Of a DNA stretch of 64,000 bases, positions 25,937 through 35,382 are shown one piece after another (position 1 is the stretch's first letter; each line of letters opens with the position of its first letter). The DNA comes from Dyadobacter sp. CY323 (GTDB lineage: Bacteria; Bacteroidota; Bacteroidia; Cytophagales; Spirosomataceae), in NCBI RefSeq assembly GCF_021390245.1, contig NZ_JAJUXH010000005.1, forward strand, positions 62,001 through 126,000, read 5' to 3'. A program made the translations under genes and the position numbers. The notes beneath the pieces are model-generated. The model ran no database searches. It worked only from the letters and a program-made list of their open reading frames with translations, and was not told the origin of the DNA.

Positions 25937-26689
25937 TTATAAACTCATTCCGCCGGTTACTTCAATGCGTTGGCCATTCACCCATTTCGCGTCTTCGCTG
26001 CACAGGAACGCCACTACGCCGCTGATATCATCGGGCAACCCGACCCGACCGAGGGCGGTAGCACCGGCCACGTACGTGCGCAACTCCGGTGAATCGTCCA
26101 GAGCGCCGCCTCCGAAAACGGCACCGGGCGCGACTACATTGGCCGAAATGCCCCTTCCGCCCAGTTCGAGGGCCAGGTATCTCGTAAAAACGTCCACCGC
26201 ACCTTTCATGATCCCATACGCAGAAGCCCCGGGAAACGAGTAGCGCGAGACGCCGGAAGAAATATTGACGATCCGGCCGCCTTCGCGAAGAAAATCCAGC
26301 GCCTTTTGTGTGAGAAAATAAACCCCTTTCACGTGAATGTTCATCATCTCATCGAATTGCGCTTCCGTCGTCTCTGCGACTGCCGCCACCAGGCTCGTTC
26401 CCGCGTTGTTGATCAGGAAATCGAAACGGTCGGTGTTGAATGTAGCTGATAATGCGGCACTTGCTTCCTGGAAAAAGGCGTCGAAGCCATTAATATCCGC
26501 CGTATTGAGCGGTAATGCAACCGCTTTGCGGCCAAGAGATTCTATGGCGGCCACGGTTGCACGCGCCTCGTCAACATTGCTGCGATAGGTTAGCAAAATG
26601 TCTGTTCCTTTTTCGGCCAGGTTTAATGCAATGCTTTTACCAATTCCACGGCTTCCGCCGGTAACCAATGCGATTTTTTGAGTTGTCAT
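25937..26689 (-). CDS. Short-chain dehydrogenase/reductase (FabG-like)
   Basis: A classical SDR of 250 residues from the ATG at 26689; the frame is open further, but the extra 24 codons are not SDR-like. Motifs: TGGSRGIG (about 11-18), NNAG in FDFLINNAGTSLVAAV, and Tyr-x-x-x-Lys in ASAYGIMKGAVDVFTRYLAL. The end is the usual SEDAKWVNGQRIEVTGGM. The fold matches 3-oxoacyl-ACP reductases and many small-molecule dehydrogenases; the general class does not reveal the substrate. AraC-type fragments lie on both sides, so it has probably lost its own regulator. Confidence 0.87.
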   Translation of the reverse strand: MTTQKIALVTGGSRGIGKSIALNLAEKGTDILLTYRSNVDEARATVAAIESLGRKAVALPLNTADINGFDAFFQEASAALSATFNTDRFDFLINNAGTSLVAAVAETTEAQFDEMMNIHVKGVYFLTQKALDFLREGGRIVNISSGVSRYSFPGASAYGIMKGAVDVFTRYLALELGGRGISANVVAPGAVFGGGALDDSPELRTYVAGATALGRVGLPDDISGVVAFLCSEDAKWVNGQRIEVTGGMSL

Positions 26690-26767
26690 CTGGGAGTTTT
26701 GTACAGTTAAAGAATGTACAAAACTCCGCCAAATGGGGAAGCACCAGTTTGTCCCGGACAATCAATT

Positions 26768-26942
26768 TTATGTATAATTCAAACTTTTATCCTGGGAACG
26801 AAATGCACCCGGCGCGAAAGAAGTTTCACTTTTGAAGAATTTGGTGAAATGGGCGAAATCCGAAACTGTAGGCGATTTCGGCGATAGCCCAGTCGGTCTG
26901 TCGCAGCAATGCTTTTACTCCGCCGCAAACACGCAAAACTCC
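26768..26942 (-). pseudogene. AraC-family HTH fragment with a frameshift
   Basis: The minus strand carries an AraC end split over two frames. The first reads KALLRQTDWAIAEIAYSFGF; one base later the second reads AHFTKFFKSETSFAPGAFRS, then QDKSLNYT and a stop at 26768-26770. Together they make the standard second HTH of an AraC regulator. No upstream part of the gene is left. It sits in the 293-bp gap between the SDR gene and the response-regulator gene. Confidence 0.6.
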
Positions 26943-26982
26943 ATTTGTATTAATTTGTAAAAATCAAAGCTATCAAAAAGCC

Positions 26983-27384
26983 CTACCCTTCCATATATAT
27001 CTGATTGATTGTTTCCTTGCTCAAAGGTTTTGAATAATAGCCGCGCACAAGTGGATGGTTTTCTGCATTCTGTTTGTCCTCAGGATCAATGGAAGACGAA
27101 AGGATAAATATGCTGATCTGCGTATGGACCGAATCCGGCAAAGAACTGAATTCGTCAAGAAACTCCCAGCCATTCATCACCGGCATGTTGATATCCAGAA
27201 AAAGTACCGTCTCCGGGCTGTCTGGCTTCTGGCTGTATTCCTCTCTGATCCATGCCAGCGCATTCTCGGGATCTGTAAAGAGCTGAATGTGGGCAGCGGG
27301 CGCTAAACTTGCAATGTTGTACTTGCAAACCAGGTTGTTGATGGGATCATCATCCACCACGATGAATTGAGGAGGTATTTTCAT
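26983..27384 (-). CDS. Single-domain response regulator
   Basis: A stand-alone receiver of 133 residues. The acidic pocket is in FIVVDDDPINNLV, the phospho-acceptor Asp in TVLFLDINMPVMNGWEFLDE, and the conserved Lys in GYYSKPLSKETI. There is no output domain, so it acts by protein contact or as a phosphate carrier, like the Rcp1 group. Its ATG overlaps the stop of the histidine-kinase gene by 4 bp, so it is surely translated with it. The kinase is thus its likely phosphodonor. Confidence 0.9.
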   Translation of the reverse strand: MKIPPQFIVVDDDPINNLVCKYNIASLAPAAHIQLFTDPENALAWIREEYSQKPDSPETVLFLDINMPVMNGWEFLDEFSSLPDSVHTQISIFILSSSIDPEDKQNAENHPLVRGYYSKPLSKETINQIYMEG

Positions 27385-30300
27385 AAAATGGGAATTGAAT
27401 GATCATCGGACCGAAATTCGATTCTAAATTCTGTGCCTTTGTTAACGGCACTGTTTACATCTATTTTCCCTCCGAGCATCTCTACCTGCGTTCTGACCAT
27501 AAATAGTCCCATTCCTTTTCCTTCCACATGATGGTGGAAACGTTTGTAAAGTCCAAATAGCTCCGAGCCTTTCTTCATCAGATCAATTCCCATGCCATTG
27601 TCACGGACCGAGATAACGATCTTCCCGAGTTCCCGGCTGCTCGTCATGCATATCACAGGGTCAACGTCCGGTTGCCGGTATTTGATACTGTTCATGATGA
27701 GGTTGTAAAAAACGCTGTGCAGGTAACTTTTTAATGTAAAAAGCTCATTAATAGCGCTAAAATCGGTCTTTATCTCTACATGTTCTTTTTCGATGATATT
27801 CTGAATGCTCGAACGGATATTGTCTACCAGCTGCTGCATAGATACCCGTTCTCTTTTTTCACTTACATCCCTTTTAATCTGTAAAATCGTATTAAGGTCC
27901 AAAACTACGTCATCCAGCCTTTTTACATTCAGCAAAATCCCCTTCAAAAATTCCTCTTTTATCTGCGCCGGATAGTCGTCCTGGTTTACAAGTTCCGCCA
28001 GACCGATGATGTTTGCCACCGGCGCCCGCAGGTTATGGGATACGATGTAGGAGAACTGCTCTAGTCCTTTGTTAGACGCAATAAGTTCATTGGTATAATT
28101 CTGCAGATTCTCATTGAGCTCATTGAGCTGGGCCTCAGAATTTTTCCGCCGCGTGATGTCCCGCAGGTAGATGGAAAGGCCGCTGGCCGAAGGGTAGGCT
28201 GTTACCTCGAACCAGGTACGGTCCCGCTCGTAGTAGGATTCAAAATGTTGTATCGTGTTTTGATCAAATGCCTTTTTATACGATTCATGGAATAAGGTGC
28301 CTACAACATCCGGAAACACCTCCCACACAGACTTACCCAGTATTTTTTCCTTCGGACAACCCAGCACGGCCTCAGCCTCCTTGTTCCAGTAGGTAACGAT
28401 CCAGTTGTGATCCACCGCGTAAAACGCATCCCCGATGCTTTCCAGGATCACATTTTTTTCTTCGAGTGCCTTTACTACCTTTTCTTCTGCTCTTTTTTCT
28501 TTGGTGATGTCATTAACGAAACAGGAAAGACCTGTGACCGTGTTGCTTTCTCTTATCGGGTGGATCGAGAATTTCAAGTGACTCTGAGAACCGTTGTAGG
28601 GAAGTTCTTTTTCAAATTTCAAAATCTCCCCGCCAAACGCCCGGGCATTGATCTGCTCCCAGTCCTCACCGGAATCGGGGTCGAACTTGCTGATCGACTC
28701 GCGTATGTCATAGCCTGGTTGTACATCTACTCCATACCTCGTTTTCATCATGTTTCGAAGCGCCTCATTGTAAGTAATGTATTTAAAATCACTGTCCAGA
28801 GAATAGATCAGCGCATCGGTATTGTTCATGATCGCATTCAAGTTCGACTCTGACTTCTGAAGCAGCTCCTGTGCAAGTTTCCGGTCTGTGATATCCATCA
28901 TGGTCAGGCTGAGCCCCGTGATCTGCCGGTTTTCATACACGGGAGTGAACGTAACACTTAACCATTTCTTTTCGCCCTCAACTCTCTCGTATACATGCTC
29001 ATACTGCTTCGTTTCACCAGCCAGCACACGGGTGATTGCCATCTTGTAATCCTCAGTCTTGTATTCACTAACGGCATGGTATAAACTGCCGCCTAGCTCA
29101 ATTTCCTTACCCGTACTGCGCTTATAAAAATAGCTCGCTTTACTGTTAAAGTACTGCACGACCGCATTTGTATCGGCCAGGACAAAACCTTCCGACGTGT
29201 TTTCAAAGATTGCCCGCAGGTTGGATTCTGAACTTCGCAGGGCCTGCTGCGATTTTTCCATTTCGGTCACATCGTGCAGTACGCCGTACAACCGCACAGC
29301 CTTCCCCTCGCTGTTCTGTTCGATGTGTGCATGCACGTGCAGGTACCTTGTTTGCCCATCCTTTCTTACAATGCGATGGTAGTAATCCGTCGGCTGCATC
29401 GATTCCAGTACAGCCGCATTCGTCTTCATCACATATTCCATGTCATCGGGATGAATGATCGACAACCACGATTCCAGGTTCTGGATGTTATCATTTTCAG
29501 ACAAACCAACGATCCGGCACGCTTCATCGGACCATATACTCGTATCTGTAGTCAGGTCCGACTCCCAGCTTCCCAAATGCGCAATCGCCTGCGCCTGGCT
29601 CAGCCGCTGCTCTTTGTGTTTGAGCTGCTCATCAGCCACCAGCTTCAATCGCTCTTTCTCAAAGAAGTCCAGCGCAAATGAAATCCCATTCGCAGCTTCC
29701 ACGAGTAATGCGGTTTCAGCTTCTGTAAAAAAATCTATTTCAGCGGCATACAGGTTAAAACTGCCAACGATATTACCTGACCTTCTGATCGGCAGCACCA
29801 TGCACGAGCAGTATCCCGCGCCAGCCGCCAGCGTTTTCCAGTTTTCCGACACAAACGACTGATCTGTGTTGTTGGACACATAGTAGGGTTGCGATTTCAA
29901 AAACCCGCATAACGCTCTCTGCTCCTCGTCAGCATCTACAAATCCAGCCAGGTCCTGTTGGGTGAGACCCCGCGCTTCTACCACATTGATCTTATGACTT
30001 CCGGGGTTATTCAGCCCGATCCAAACCGCCTGAAACTTCCCGGTTTCGCAGGCAATCCTGCATACTTCGCTGAAAACGGTTTGTGCATTTGTGGCGTGTA
30101 CAAGTGTGTGGTTGACCTGGCTGAGAAAAGCATAGAGCCTGTTGAGGTGGAGGATCTTTTCATCACTGGCTTTTTTATGTGTTACGTCCCGGAAATTGTC
30201 CACAATTCCATTGATTGCGGGCTCGTGCAGAAAGTTGGTTACCGTGGCTTCGATCCACCGCCACGTTCCATCCTTGTGCAGCATCCGGCCGGTATGCCCC

Positions 30301-30944
30301 TGTATCGGTACCCCCGGACTGGCAAGTACTTTCATCATGATCTTCGACAACTCCGGTATGTCCTCGGGATGTGTTATGGAACCAATGTCCATACCAATTA
30401 CCTCCTCCTGGGTATATCCAAGTACGTTTTTAACGGCCGGTGATACGTAAGTTGGCTGGGCTTCGGCACTGAGTACAACCACGGCTTCGGTACTGCTTTC
30501 CACCAGCGTGCGAAACCGCTTTTCACTGTTCGTCAGCTGTTCCAGCAAGTCTTTCTGCTCCCTTTTGACCTGGTACTTTTCGATGCTTCGGAGTACGGCG
30601 AACGTCAGGCGGCCCGACTGCTCCTTTGTAATATAGTCGTCGACGCCGATTCGCAGCAATTCGTCGGCTATTTCATCCGAAATGGCGTCAGAGACGACAA
30701 TGAAAGGAATTTGCATTCCGCTTTGCCTCAACATCTCTAATGCCTCGGAGTAACGGATGTCAGGTAAAGTATACTCGGAAAGGATGATATCGGGAAAATA
30801 ATCTGCTAATGCATGTATATATTGATCTCTCGTGCCAATTACCTTTATCTCAGTATTAAAACTCCCTTTTCTTAATGCTTGTTCTACTGTGATTGCCCCA
30901 CCCACTGAATTTTCCAGGTGCACGATTTTCAAACTTCTGTTCAT
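27381..30944 (-). CDS. Multi-PAS/GAF sensor histidine kinase with degenerate receiver
   Basis: A 1187-residue soluble sensor kinase without membrane segments. Domains in order: an N-terminal receiver-like domain (1-125), PAS (about 140-260), GAF (about 275-425), four more PAS domains (about 440-560, 570-690, 700-815, 825-940), then a histidine-kinase core. The H-box is SYIVSHNLRAPVANIIGLAE, and the ATPase part has LIMNSIKYR, DNGMGI and GKGMGLFMVRTQVEMLGGKI. In the receiver the phospho-acceptor is Glu57 (IILSEYTLPD) and the second acidic residue is Asn, so it cannot be phosphorylated in the normal way. The GAF and PAS domains suggest sensing of a small molecule or redox state. The overlapping downstream receiver gene is the likely output. 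Confidence 0.9.
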   Translation of the reverse strand: MNRSLKIVHLENSVGGAITVEQALRKGSFNTEIKVIGTRDQYIHALADYFPDIILSEYTLPDIRYSEALEMLRQSGMQIPFIVVSDAISDEIADELLRIGVDDYITKEQSGRLTFAVLRSIEKYQVKREQKDLLEQLTNSEKRFRTLVESSTEAVVVLSAEAQPTYVSPAVKNVLGYTQEEVIGMDIGSITHPEDIPELSKIMMKVLASPGVPIQGHTGRMLHKDGTWRWIEATVTNFLHEPAINGIVDNFRDVTHKKASDEKILHLNRLYAFLSQVNHTLVHATNAQTVFSEVCRIACETGKFQAVWIGLNNPGSHKINVVEARGLTQQDLAGFVDADEEQRALCGFLKSQPYYVSNNTDQSFVSENWKTLAAGAGYCSCMVLPIRRSGNIVGSFNLYAAEIDFFTEAETALLVEAANGISFALDFFEKERLKLVADEQLKHKEQRLSQAQAIAHLGSWESDLTTDTSIWSDEACRIVGLSENDNIQNLESWLSIIHPDDMEYVMKTNAAVLESMQPTDYYHRIVRKDGQTRYLHVHAHIEQNSEGKAVRLYGVLHDVTEMEKSQQALRSSESNLRAIFENTSEGFVLADTNAVVQYFNSKASYFYKRSTGKEIELGGSLYHAVSEYKTEDYKMAITRVLAGETKQYEHVYERVEGEKKWLSVTFTPVYENRQITGLSLTMMDITDRKLAQELLQKSESNLNAIMNNTDALIYSLDSDFKYITYNEALRNMMKTRYGVDVQPGYDIRESISKFDPDSGEDWEQINARAFGGEILKFEKELPYNGSQSHLKFSIHPIRESNTVTGLSCFVNDITKEKRAEEKVVKALEEKNVILESIGDAFYAVDHNWIVTYWNKEAEAVLGCPKEKILGKSVWEVFPDVVGTLFHESYKKAFDQNTIQHFESYYERDRTWFEVTAYPSASGLSIYLRDITRRKNSEAQLNELNENLQNYTNELIASNKGLEQFSYIVSHNLRAPVANIIGLAELVNQDDYPAQIKEEFLKGILLNVKRLDDVVLDLNTILQIKRDVSEKRERVSMQQLVDNIRSSIQNIIEKEHVEIKTDFSAINELFTLKSYLHSVFYNLIMNSIKYRQPDVDPVICMTSSRELGKIVISVRDNGMGIDLMKKGSELFGLYKRFHHHVEGKGMGLFMVRTQVEMLGGKIDVNSAVNKGTEFRIEFRSDDHSIPIL

Positions 30945-31242
30945 TTTGTTTGCATTAGTACGTATGCCAAACTTTATGCCTGCCGGAAAACGAAAAATAT
31001 AAGATTGGCAGGCCTGTACATCAAGTTAGAAAATTAGAATTAGTAAAAAAATCACCTCATTAAGACATTTTACATACAGAACCACAGCAGAAATAGTGGA
31101 AACGAAAATCGAATCCACACAACCTGCTACTTTTCAATCTATTAACCGGTAAATATTTTATTAGAAAAAATAGAAGAGCACCCGAAATTACTACGCTTTG
31201 AATAGAAACATTTCGCAGGATTGATGAAAAAAGTTCGTATAA
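30945..31242. other. Gap between kinase and permease genes
   Basis: About 298 bp of AT-rich DNA without a gene. It contains a 7-bp inverted repeat (GCCTGCC at 30978-30984 and GGCAGGC at 31007-31013) upstream of the kinase start, which could be an operator. There is no terminator or recognisable promoter box. Confidence 0.4.
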
Positions 31243-33876
31243 TTATTCTGTCTTCAAAGACTTGACCGGATCGAGGAGTGCGGCCCGGACAGCCTGGTAA
31301 CTCACCGTCAGCAAGGTAATGCACAATGCACCCAGCGTTGACACTGCAAAGATCCACCAGGAAATTTCCGTCCGGTATTGGTAGCTGAGCAACCAGTTGC
31401 TGAGAAGATACCAGGCAAGCGGAATGGAGATCAGGCAGGCAATGATCACCAGGAGCACAAAATCTTTGGACAACAGCGCCCACAGGTTCGGTACCGTCGC
31501 CCCAAGTACTTTTCGGATGCCGATCTCTTTGGTACGCTGCTCAGCGGTGAAGGAAGCAAGTCCGAATAATCCGAGGCAGCTGATCATCACCGCCAGCCCC
31601 GCAAAAACAGATGCCAGTTTCGCAATCCGTTCCTCGGTCGCGAATTTGACGGCATACTGCTGGTCGGCGAATTTGAAATCAAACGGGCTTCCCGGATTCA
31701 GTTTGCGGAAAACGGTCTCGATTTTGTTCAGGGATCCACGTGCAGACAAGGTTGGGTTCAGTTTGATGTTGATCACATTGGCCCAGCCATAATTGACCAT
31801 AAAAAGTGCCGGCCGTATGGGTTCAAACGGGGAATCCATGAGCATGTCCTTAATTACGCCCACCACCGTAAACTTCACTCCATTCCACTTCATGTATTTC
31901 CCGATCATCTCCGACGGTTTTTTGAAACCCATGTATTTCAGCGCTGCTTCATTCATAACCATTCCCGTCGAATCTGTAGAGAAAGCCCTGGAAAAGTCCC
32001 GGCCTTCTACAAACTGCCAGCCAATGGTTTTGCCATAATCGTGTGTCACCGCAATGGTGCAGAAATTATCCTTGAAATTCGGGTCTTTCCCCTCCCACTC
32101 AAAACCTCCGTTGTTGGAACTCGTTTTAGTAGGTTCGCTGGACGATGTAGACATATCAACCACCGCTCCGGTCTCCAGCAAGCTCGTTCTGAGTACATTA
32201 TATTGGTTAGAGAGCTCCGGCGTGTTGATATTAATGGTGATCAGGCCGTTTCTGTCGTAACCGATGGGACGGTTTTTGGCATGCTGGATCTGGCGGTACA
32301 CGATGATCGTCCCGATTATCAGCGTCACGGAAACGGTAAATTGCAACACCACCAGAACCTTACGCGGAACTGCCGCGAAGCGTCCAAGTGCAAATGTCCC
32401 TTTCAATACCTTTACCGGCTGAAAAGAAGACAGGTATAGCGCCGGGTAACTTCCCGAGATCAACCCGGTAATGAGGCAGAATGTGATCCCCGCAAGCCAG
32501 AACATCGGGTTTGTCCAGAAAAAAGCGATCTGTTTATCAGCGAGCGCATTGAAGGCCGGAAGCAGCAGCACCACCAAAGCAATGGAAAGCACAAATGAGC
32601 AAGCCACCACCAGCAGCGATTCGCTCAGGAATTGACCTACAAGCTGCCCGCGCAGCGAGCCTATGGCTTTTCGGATCCCTACTTCCTTCGCCCGTCTTTC
32701 CGACCGCGCGGTGCTCAGGTTCATGAAGTTGATCGACGCGAGCAGCAACACAAACATGCCGATTATGCCAAACAGCCACACATACTGGATCCGTGCATTG
32801 ACATTCCCGGTCTCATCCCAGCCGGAATACAGGTGCCATCTCGACATCGGGTGCAGGTAGATCACAGGTTTTAGAAAAGCTGTTTCAGGCGCGTGTTTCA
32901 GTTTCACATCTTTGATCTTTTTGGAAACGGCCTCATAATTGGAATTAGGGCTGATCTGCGCGAGTACCTGCCATGAATTATTGTCCCACTCTGCATTATC
33001 CAAAGCCTTTTTTACCCAATTTTGGGTAGACACATACAAGTCCCAAGGTGCTATAAAGTTCAGATCCCGGAACTCGGTATTGTACGGAAGATCTTCATAA
33101 ACTCCCGTCACCTTCAGGTTCATCGCATTGTCGAGCTTTACAATTTTTCCGACCGGATCTTCCACACCAAACAGCACGCCCGCGACACTTTCCGACAACA
33201 TGATCGAAGACTGGTCCTGCAACCCGGCGCGCGTCCCATGGGCCATTTTCAGCGAAAGCATCTCGGCCACCTCGGGACTCATGTAGTTGCCTTTTTTTGT
33301 AAGCTTTTTGTCACCGTAAGCCACAATATGGTCACCCGTAAAAGAAGACATCACCACATACCTGAAATCGTCGGCATAATGGGTACGAAGCTCTGTGCCG
33401 AGCGGTCCGGGCATATATTCGCCATGATATACTTTCCCTTCGAACGTAACGCTTTGCATGACTTTCGCGATCCGCCCGTAATTCTGGTGGTATTTATTGA
33501 ATGAAAATTCATCGTGGATCCACAATCCGATCAACAATGCGATCGTCATTCCGGCCGCGAGGCCTCCGATATTGATAGCTGAGTAACCCCGGTTTTTAGT
33601 GAGGTTCCTGAATGCGACTTTAAAGTAGTTACGGATCATAACTGGACTGGCTGAATAAGTTTTCGAATATTGCTGCGATTTTTTATCTCTGGCGAAAGGC
33701 CGCATTAATTTTAGGACATTCCAAACGTACCGTCGCCGCGCAGTTGCCACGCCGGCCCGACGAACCCAATAGCTATACATTTCCATTAAATCTCCCTGTA
33801 CCTCCTCCGAAGTATTAGGATCTGCGAAGCGGGCCAGAAGTTTTACGGCCCATTGTGGCGGGGAAGTGTCTTTCAT
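31243..33876 (-). CDS. FtsX/MacB-type ABC transporter permease
   Basis: An 877-residue inner-membrane permease. Residues 1-75 are a permease-prefix domain found in Cytophagales (PPQWAVKLLARFADPNTSEEV). Then comes a first TM (YSAINIGGLAAGMTIALLIG), a MacB periplasmic domain, three TM helices (about 375-490), a second periplasmic domain and a final helix set (about 760-870). The conserved ARSERRAKEVGIRKAIGSLR and FTAEQRTKEIGIRKVLGATV loops are the FtsX signature of both halves. The ATPase is encoded elsewhere, as is usual. Its start directly follows the PadR stop, so the regulator controls it. These transporters export peptides, antibiotics or lipoproteins. Confidence 0.9.
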   Translation of the reverse strand: MKDTSPPQWAVKLLARFADPNTSEEVQGDLMEMYSYWVRRAGVATARRRYVWNVLKLMRPFARDKKSQQYSKTYSASPVMIRNYFKVAFRNLTKNRGYSAINIGGLAAGMTIALLIGLWIHDEFSFNKYHQNYGRIAKVMQSVTFEGKVYHGEYMPGPLGTELRTHYADDFRYVVMSSFTGDHIVAYGDKKLTKKGNYMSPEVAEMLSLKMAHGTRAGLQDQSSIMLSESVAGVLFGVEDPVGKIVKLDNAMNLKVTGVYEDLPYNTEFRDLNFIAPWDLYVSTQNWVKKALDNAEWDNNSWQVLAQISPNSNYEAVSKKIKDVKLKHAPETAFLKPVIYLHPMSRWHLYSGWDETGNVNARIQYVWLFGIIGMFVLLLASINFMNLSTARSERRAKEVGIRKAIGSLRGQLVGQFLSESLLVVACSFVLSIALVVLLLPAFNALADKQIAFFWTNPMFWLAGITFCLITGLISGSYPALYLSSFQPVKVLKGTFALGRFAAVPRKVLVVLQFTVSVTLIIGTIIVYRQIQHAKNRPIGYDRNGLITININTPELSNQYNVLRTSLLETGAVVDMSTSSSEPTKTSSNNGGFEWEGKDPNFKDNFCTIAVTHDYGKTIGWQFVEGRDFSRAFSTDSTGMVMNEAALKYMGFKKPSEMIGKYMKWNGVKFTVVGVIKDMLMDSPFEPIRPALFMVNYGWANVINIKLNPTLSARGSLNKIETVFRKLNPGSPFDFKFADQQYAVKFATEERIAKLASVFAGLAVMISCLGLFGLASFTAEQRTKEIGIRKVLGATVPNLWALLSKDFVLLVIIACLISIPLAWYLLSNWLLSYQYRTEISWWIFAVSTLGALCITLLTVSYQAVRAALLDPVKSLKTE

Positions 33877-34215
33877 CTACCCTTTCGTTAACTGAAATGC
33901 GGAAGACGGCACCGCGTCCCATAGATCATTTCGGACCTGCCTTACCTCCCTTAATACTTTCTCACCCAATGCAGTAACCACAAAAAAGCGTTTCCGCCGG
34001 CCGCCACGTTCGGCTGTTGCCCCACCCATCACAGAAAACAGGTAAGCCTTTTCTTCCAGTCGCTGCAAGGTGGTATGCACAGAGCTGAACCCGACCGTCC
34101 GGCCGATTTTATGTTCGAGCTCCTGAGCCACAGTAACCGCATAGGCATTTTCTCCGAGTATTGCGACGGTCAGCAGTACCACCTCTTCAAACTCCCCCAG
34201 GAATGTTCTCTTCAT
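33877..34215 (-). CDS. PadR-family transcriptional regulator
   Basis: A small winged-helix repressor of 112 residues, from the ATG at 34215; an upstream ATG at 34248 gives 123. The PadR core is LGEFEEVVLLTVAILGENAY, with RTVGFSSVHTTLQRLEEKAY as the recognition helix and GGRRKRFFVVTALG as the wing. PadR proteins usually respond to drugs or phenolics and repress transport genes. Its stop abuts the permease gene with no gap, and both are read on the minus strand, so it is likely a local repressor of that gene. The promoter region upstream also bears the AraC gene's divergent promoter. Confidence 0.88.
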   Translation of the reverse strand: MKRTFLGEFEEVVLLTVAILGENAYAVTVAQELEHKIGRTVGFSSVHTTLQRLEEKAYLFSVMGGATAERGGRRKRFFVVTALGEKVLREVRQVRNDLWDAVPSSAFQLTKG

Positions 34216-34382
34216 TACGCGTTGATTTATTCCGATAATGTCGGTCAAATACTATACCAGGTATTGACTACGGCTACAATCACCTGATCTATAACTAGTT
34301 GTAGTTATTTTAAATAAATTCAAACGTTCGATTTTGGACAATCATGCCGAAACGTCCGGTAATTCGCGGAATTTGAGAATTT

Positions 34383-34418
34383 CTACTTTTATCCTTATTT
34401 ATGATACTATCTTTCACA
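34383..34418. promoter_or_regulatory. 36-bp shared element upstream of AraC gene
   Basis: CTACTTTT and then, after 11 bp, TGATACTATCTTTCACA stand at this site, and almost the same sequence lies at 41363-41398: the 5' block is identical and the 3' block differs at one base. The GATACTATC part is a near-palindrome. It lies 56-91 bp upstream of the AraC start. Such a shared block upstream of the regulator and of the catabolic unit suggests a binding site for the AraC protein. Confidence 0.6.
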
Positions 34419-34473
34419 AAATGGACAGAATTGAAAATTTGTATTAGTTTACAGGAACAATAACCCTGGACAT

Positions 34474-35343
34474 ATGAAAGCTGTTGAATTTCACTTACCT
34501 CAGGATGTCGACAAATCCTTTATTGTTTTTCGGGAAAAAGGCGATTTCTTCCCGGCTCCATGGCATTACCATGCTCACTTTGAGTTTGTTCTTGTAAATA
34601 AAAGTACCGGGAAACGTATGGTCGGTGACCATATCGGCTACTTTGAGGAGGACGATTTGGTTTTTATGGGTTCAATGCTCCCGCATGTCTGGGTCAACGA
34701 CCAGATGTACCTGGACAGAAAAGCTGCTGAACAGGCAGATGCTCTCGTCCTGCATTTCACGGAGGATTTTCTGGGAGACGAATTTATGACTATTCCGGAA
34801 ATGGATAATCTGAGAAAAGTTTTGAAACTCGCCGACCGCGGCATGGCATTACACGGAAGGACCCGCGATGAAATCAATAAGCTGATCCGCAAAATGCCGA
34901 CGATGAACGGACTTCAGAGACTTTCATCTCTGCTGTTGATCTTTGATATCATGGCCACGACGACAGAATACGACCTTTTGGCCAGCCCGCGCTTTGTCCA
35001 GAACTTTCACTTCGAATGCTCCGACCGGTTTAAGAAAATCACGGGTTACATTATGCAAAACTTCGACAAGGATATCAGTCTTGCCGAAATCGCTTCCGTG
35101 GGAAGTATGGGTGTGACCGCGTTTTGTAACTTTTTCAAGGAGCAGTTCCGCGTAACATTTGTGGAATACCTCACAACGGTCCGCATCGGGCACGCCTGCA
35201 AGCTCCTTTCTGAGAATGACCGGAATGTAGTGGAAGTTGCTTATGAATGCGGTTTCAACAATCTGGCTAACTTCAACCGGCAATTCAAAAAACTGAAAAG
35301 CATGACGCCGAGCGATTACCGGAAAACACTGCTTATCCGTTAA
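34474..35343 (+). CDS. AraC-family regulator with cupin domain (carbohydrate type)
   Basis: A 289-residue regulator: N-terminal cupin (FFPAPWHYHAHFEFVLVNKS, GYFEEDDLVFMGSMLPHVWV), a linker, and a C-terminal AraC double HTH (ISLAEIASVGSMGVTAFCNF, VVEVAYECGFNNLANFNRQF). Its metal-like His pattern WHYHAHFE is that of sugar-responsive AraC proteins such as RhaR. It is the only regulator between the PadR unit and the catabolic genes and is read divergently from the ceramidase-like gene downstream. A 36-bp element in its upstream region recurs in front of the dehydrogenase-aminotransferase unit, so it probably controls both itself and that unit. Confidence 0.88.
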   Translation: MKAVEFHLPQDVDKSFIVFREKGDFFPAPWHYHAHFEFVLVNKSTGKRMVGDHIGYFEEDDLVFMGSMLPHVWVNDQMYLDRKAAEQADALVLHFTEDFLGDEFMTIPEMDNLRKVLKLADRGMALHGRTRDEINKLIRKMPTMNGLQRLSSLLLIFDIMATTTEYDLLASPRFVQNFHFECSDRFKKITGYIMQNFDKDISLAEIASVGSMGVTAFCNFFKEQFRVTFVEYLTTVRIGHACKLLSENDRNVVEVAYECGFNNLANFNRQFKKLKSMTPSDYRKTLLIR

Positions 35344-35382
35344 TAGCCGATGTTTTGGGCCAAAAAAAGATGAAATATTGTA

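Noticed and set aside
30978-31013. 7-bp inverted repeat upstream of the kinase
   Set aside because: Short arms with a 22-base loop; may be chance, so it is only mentioned within the gap entry.
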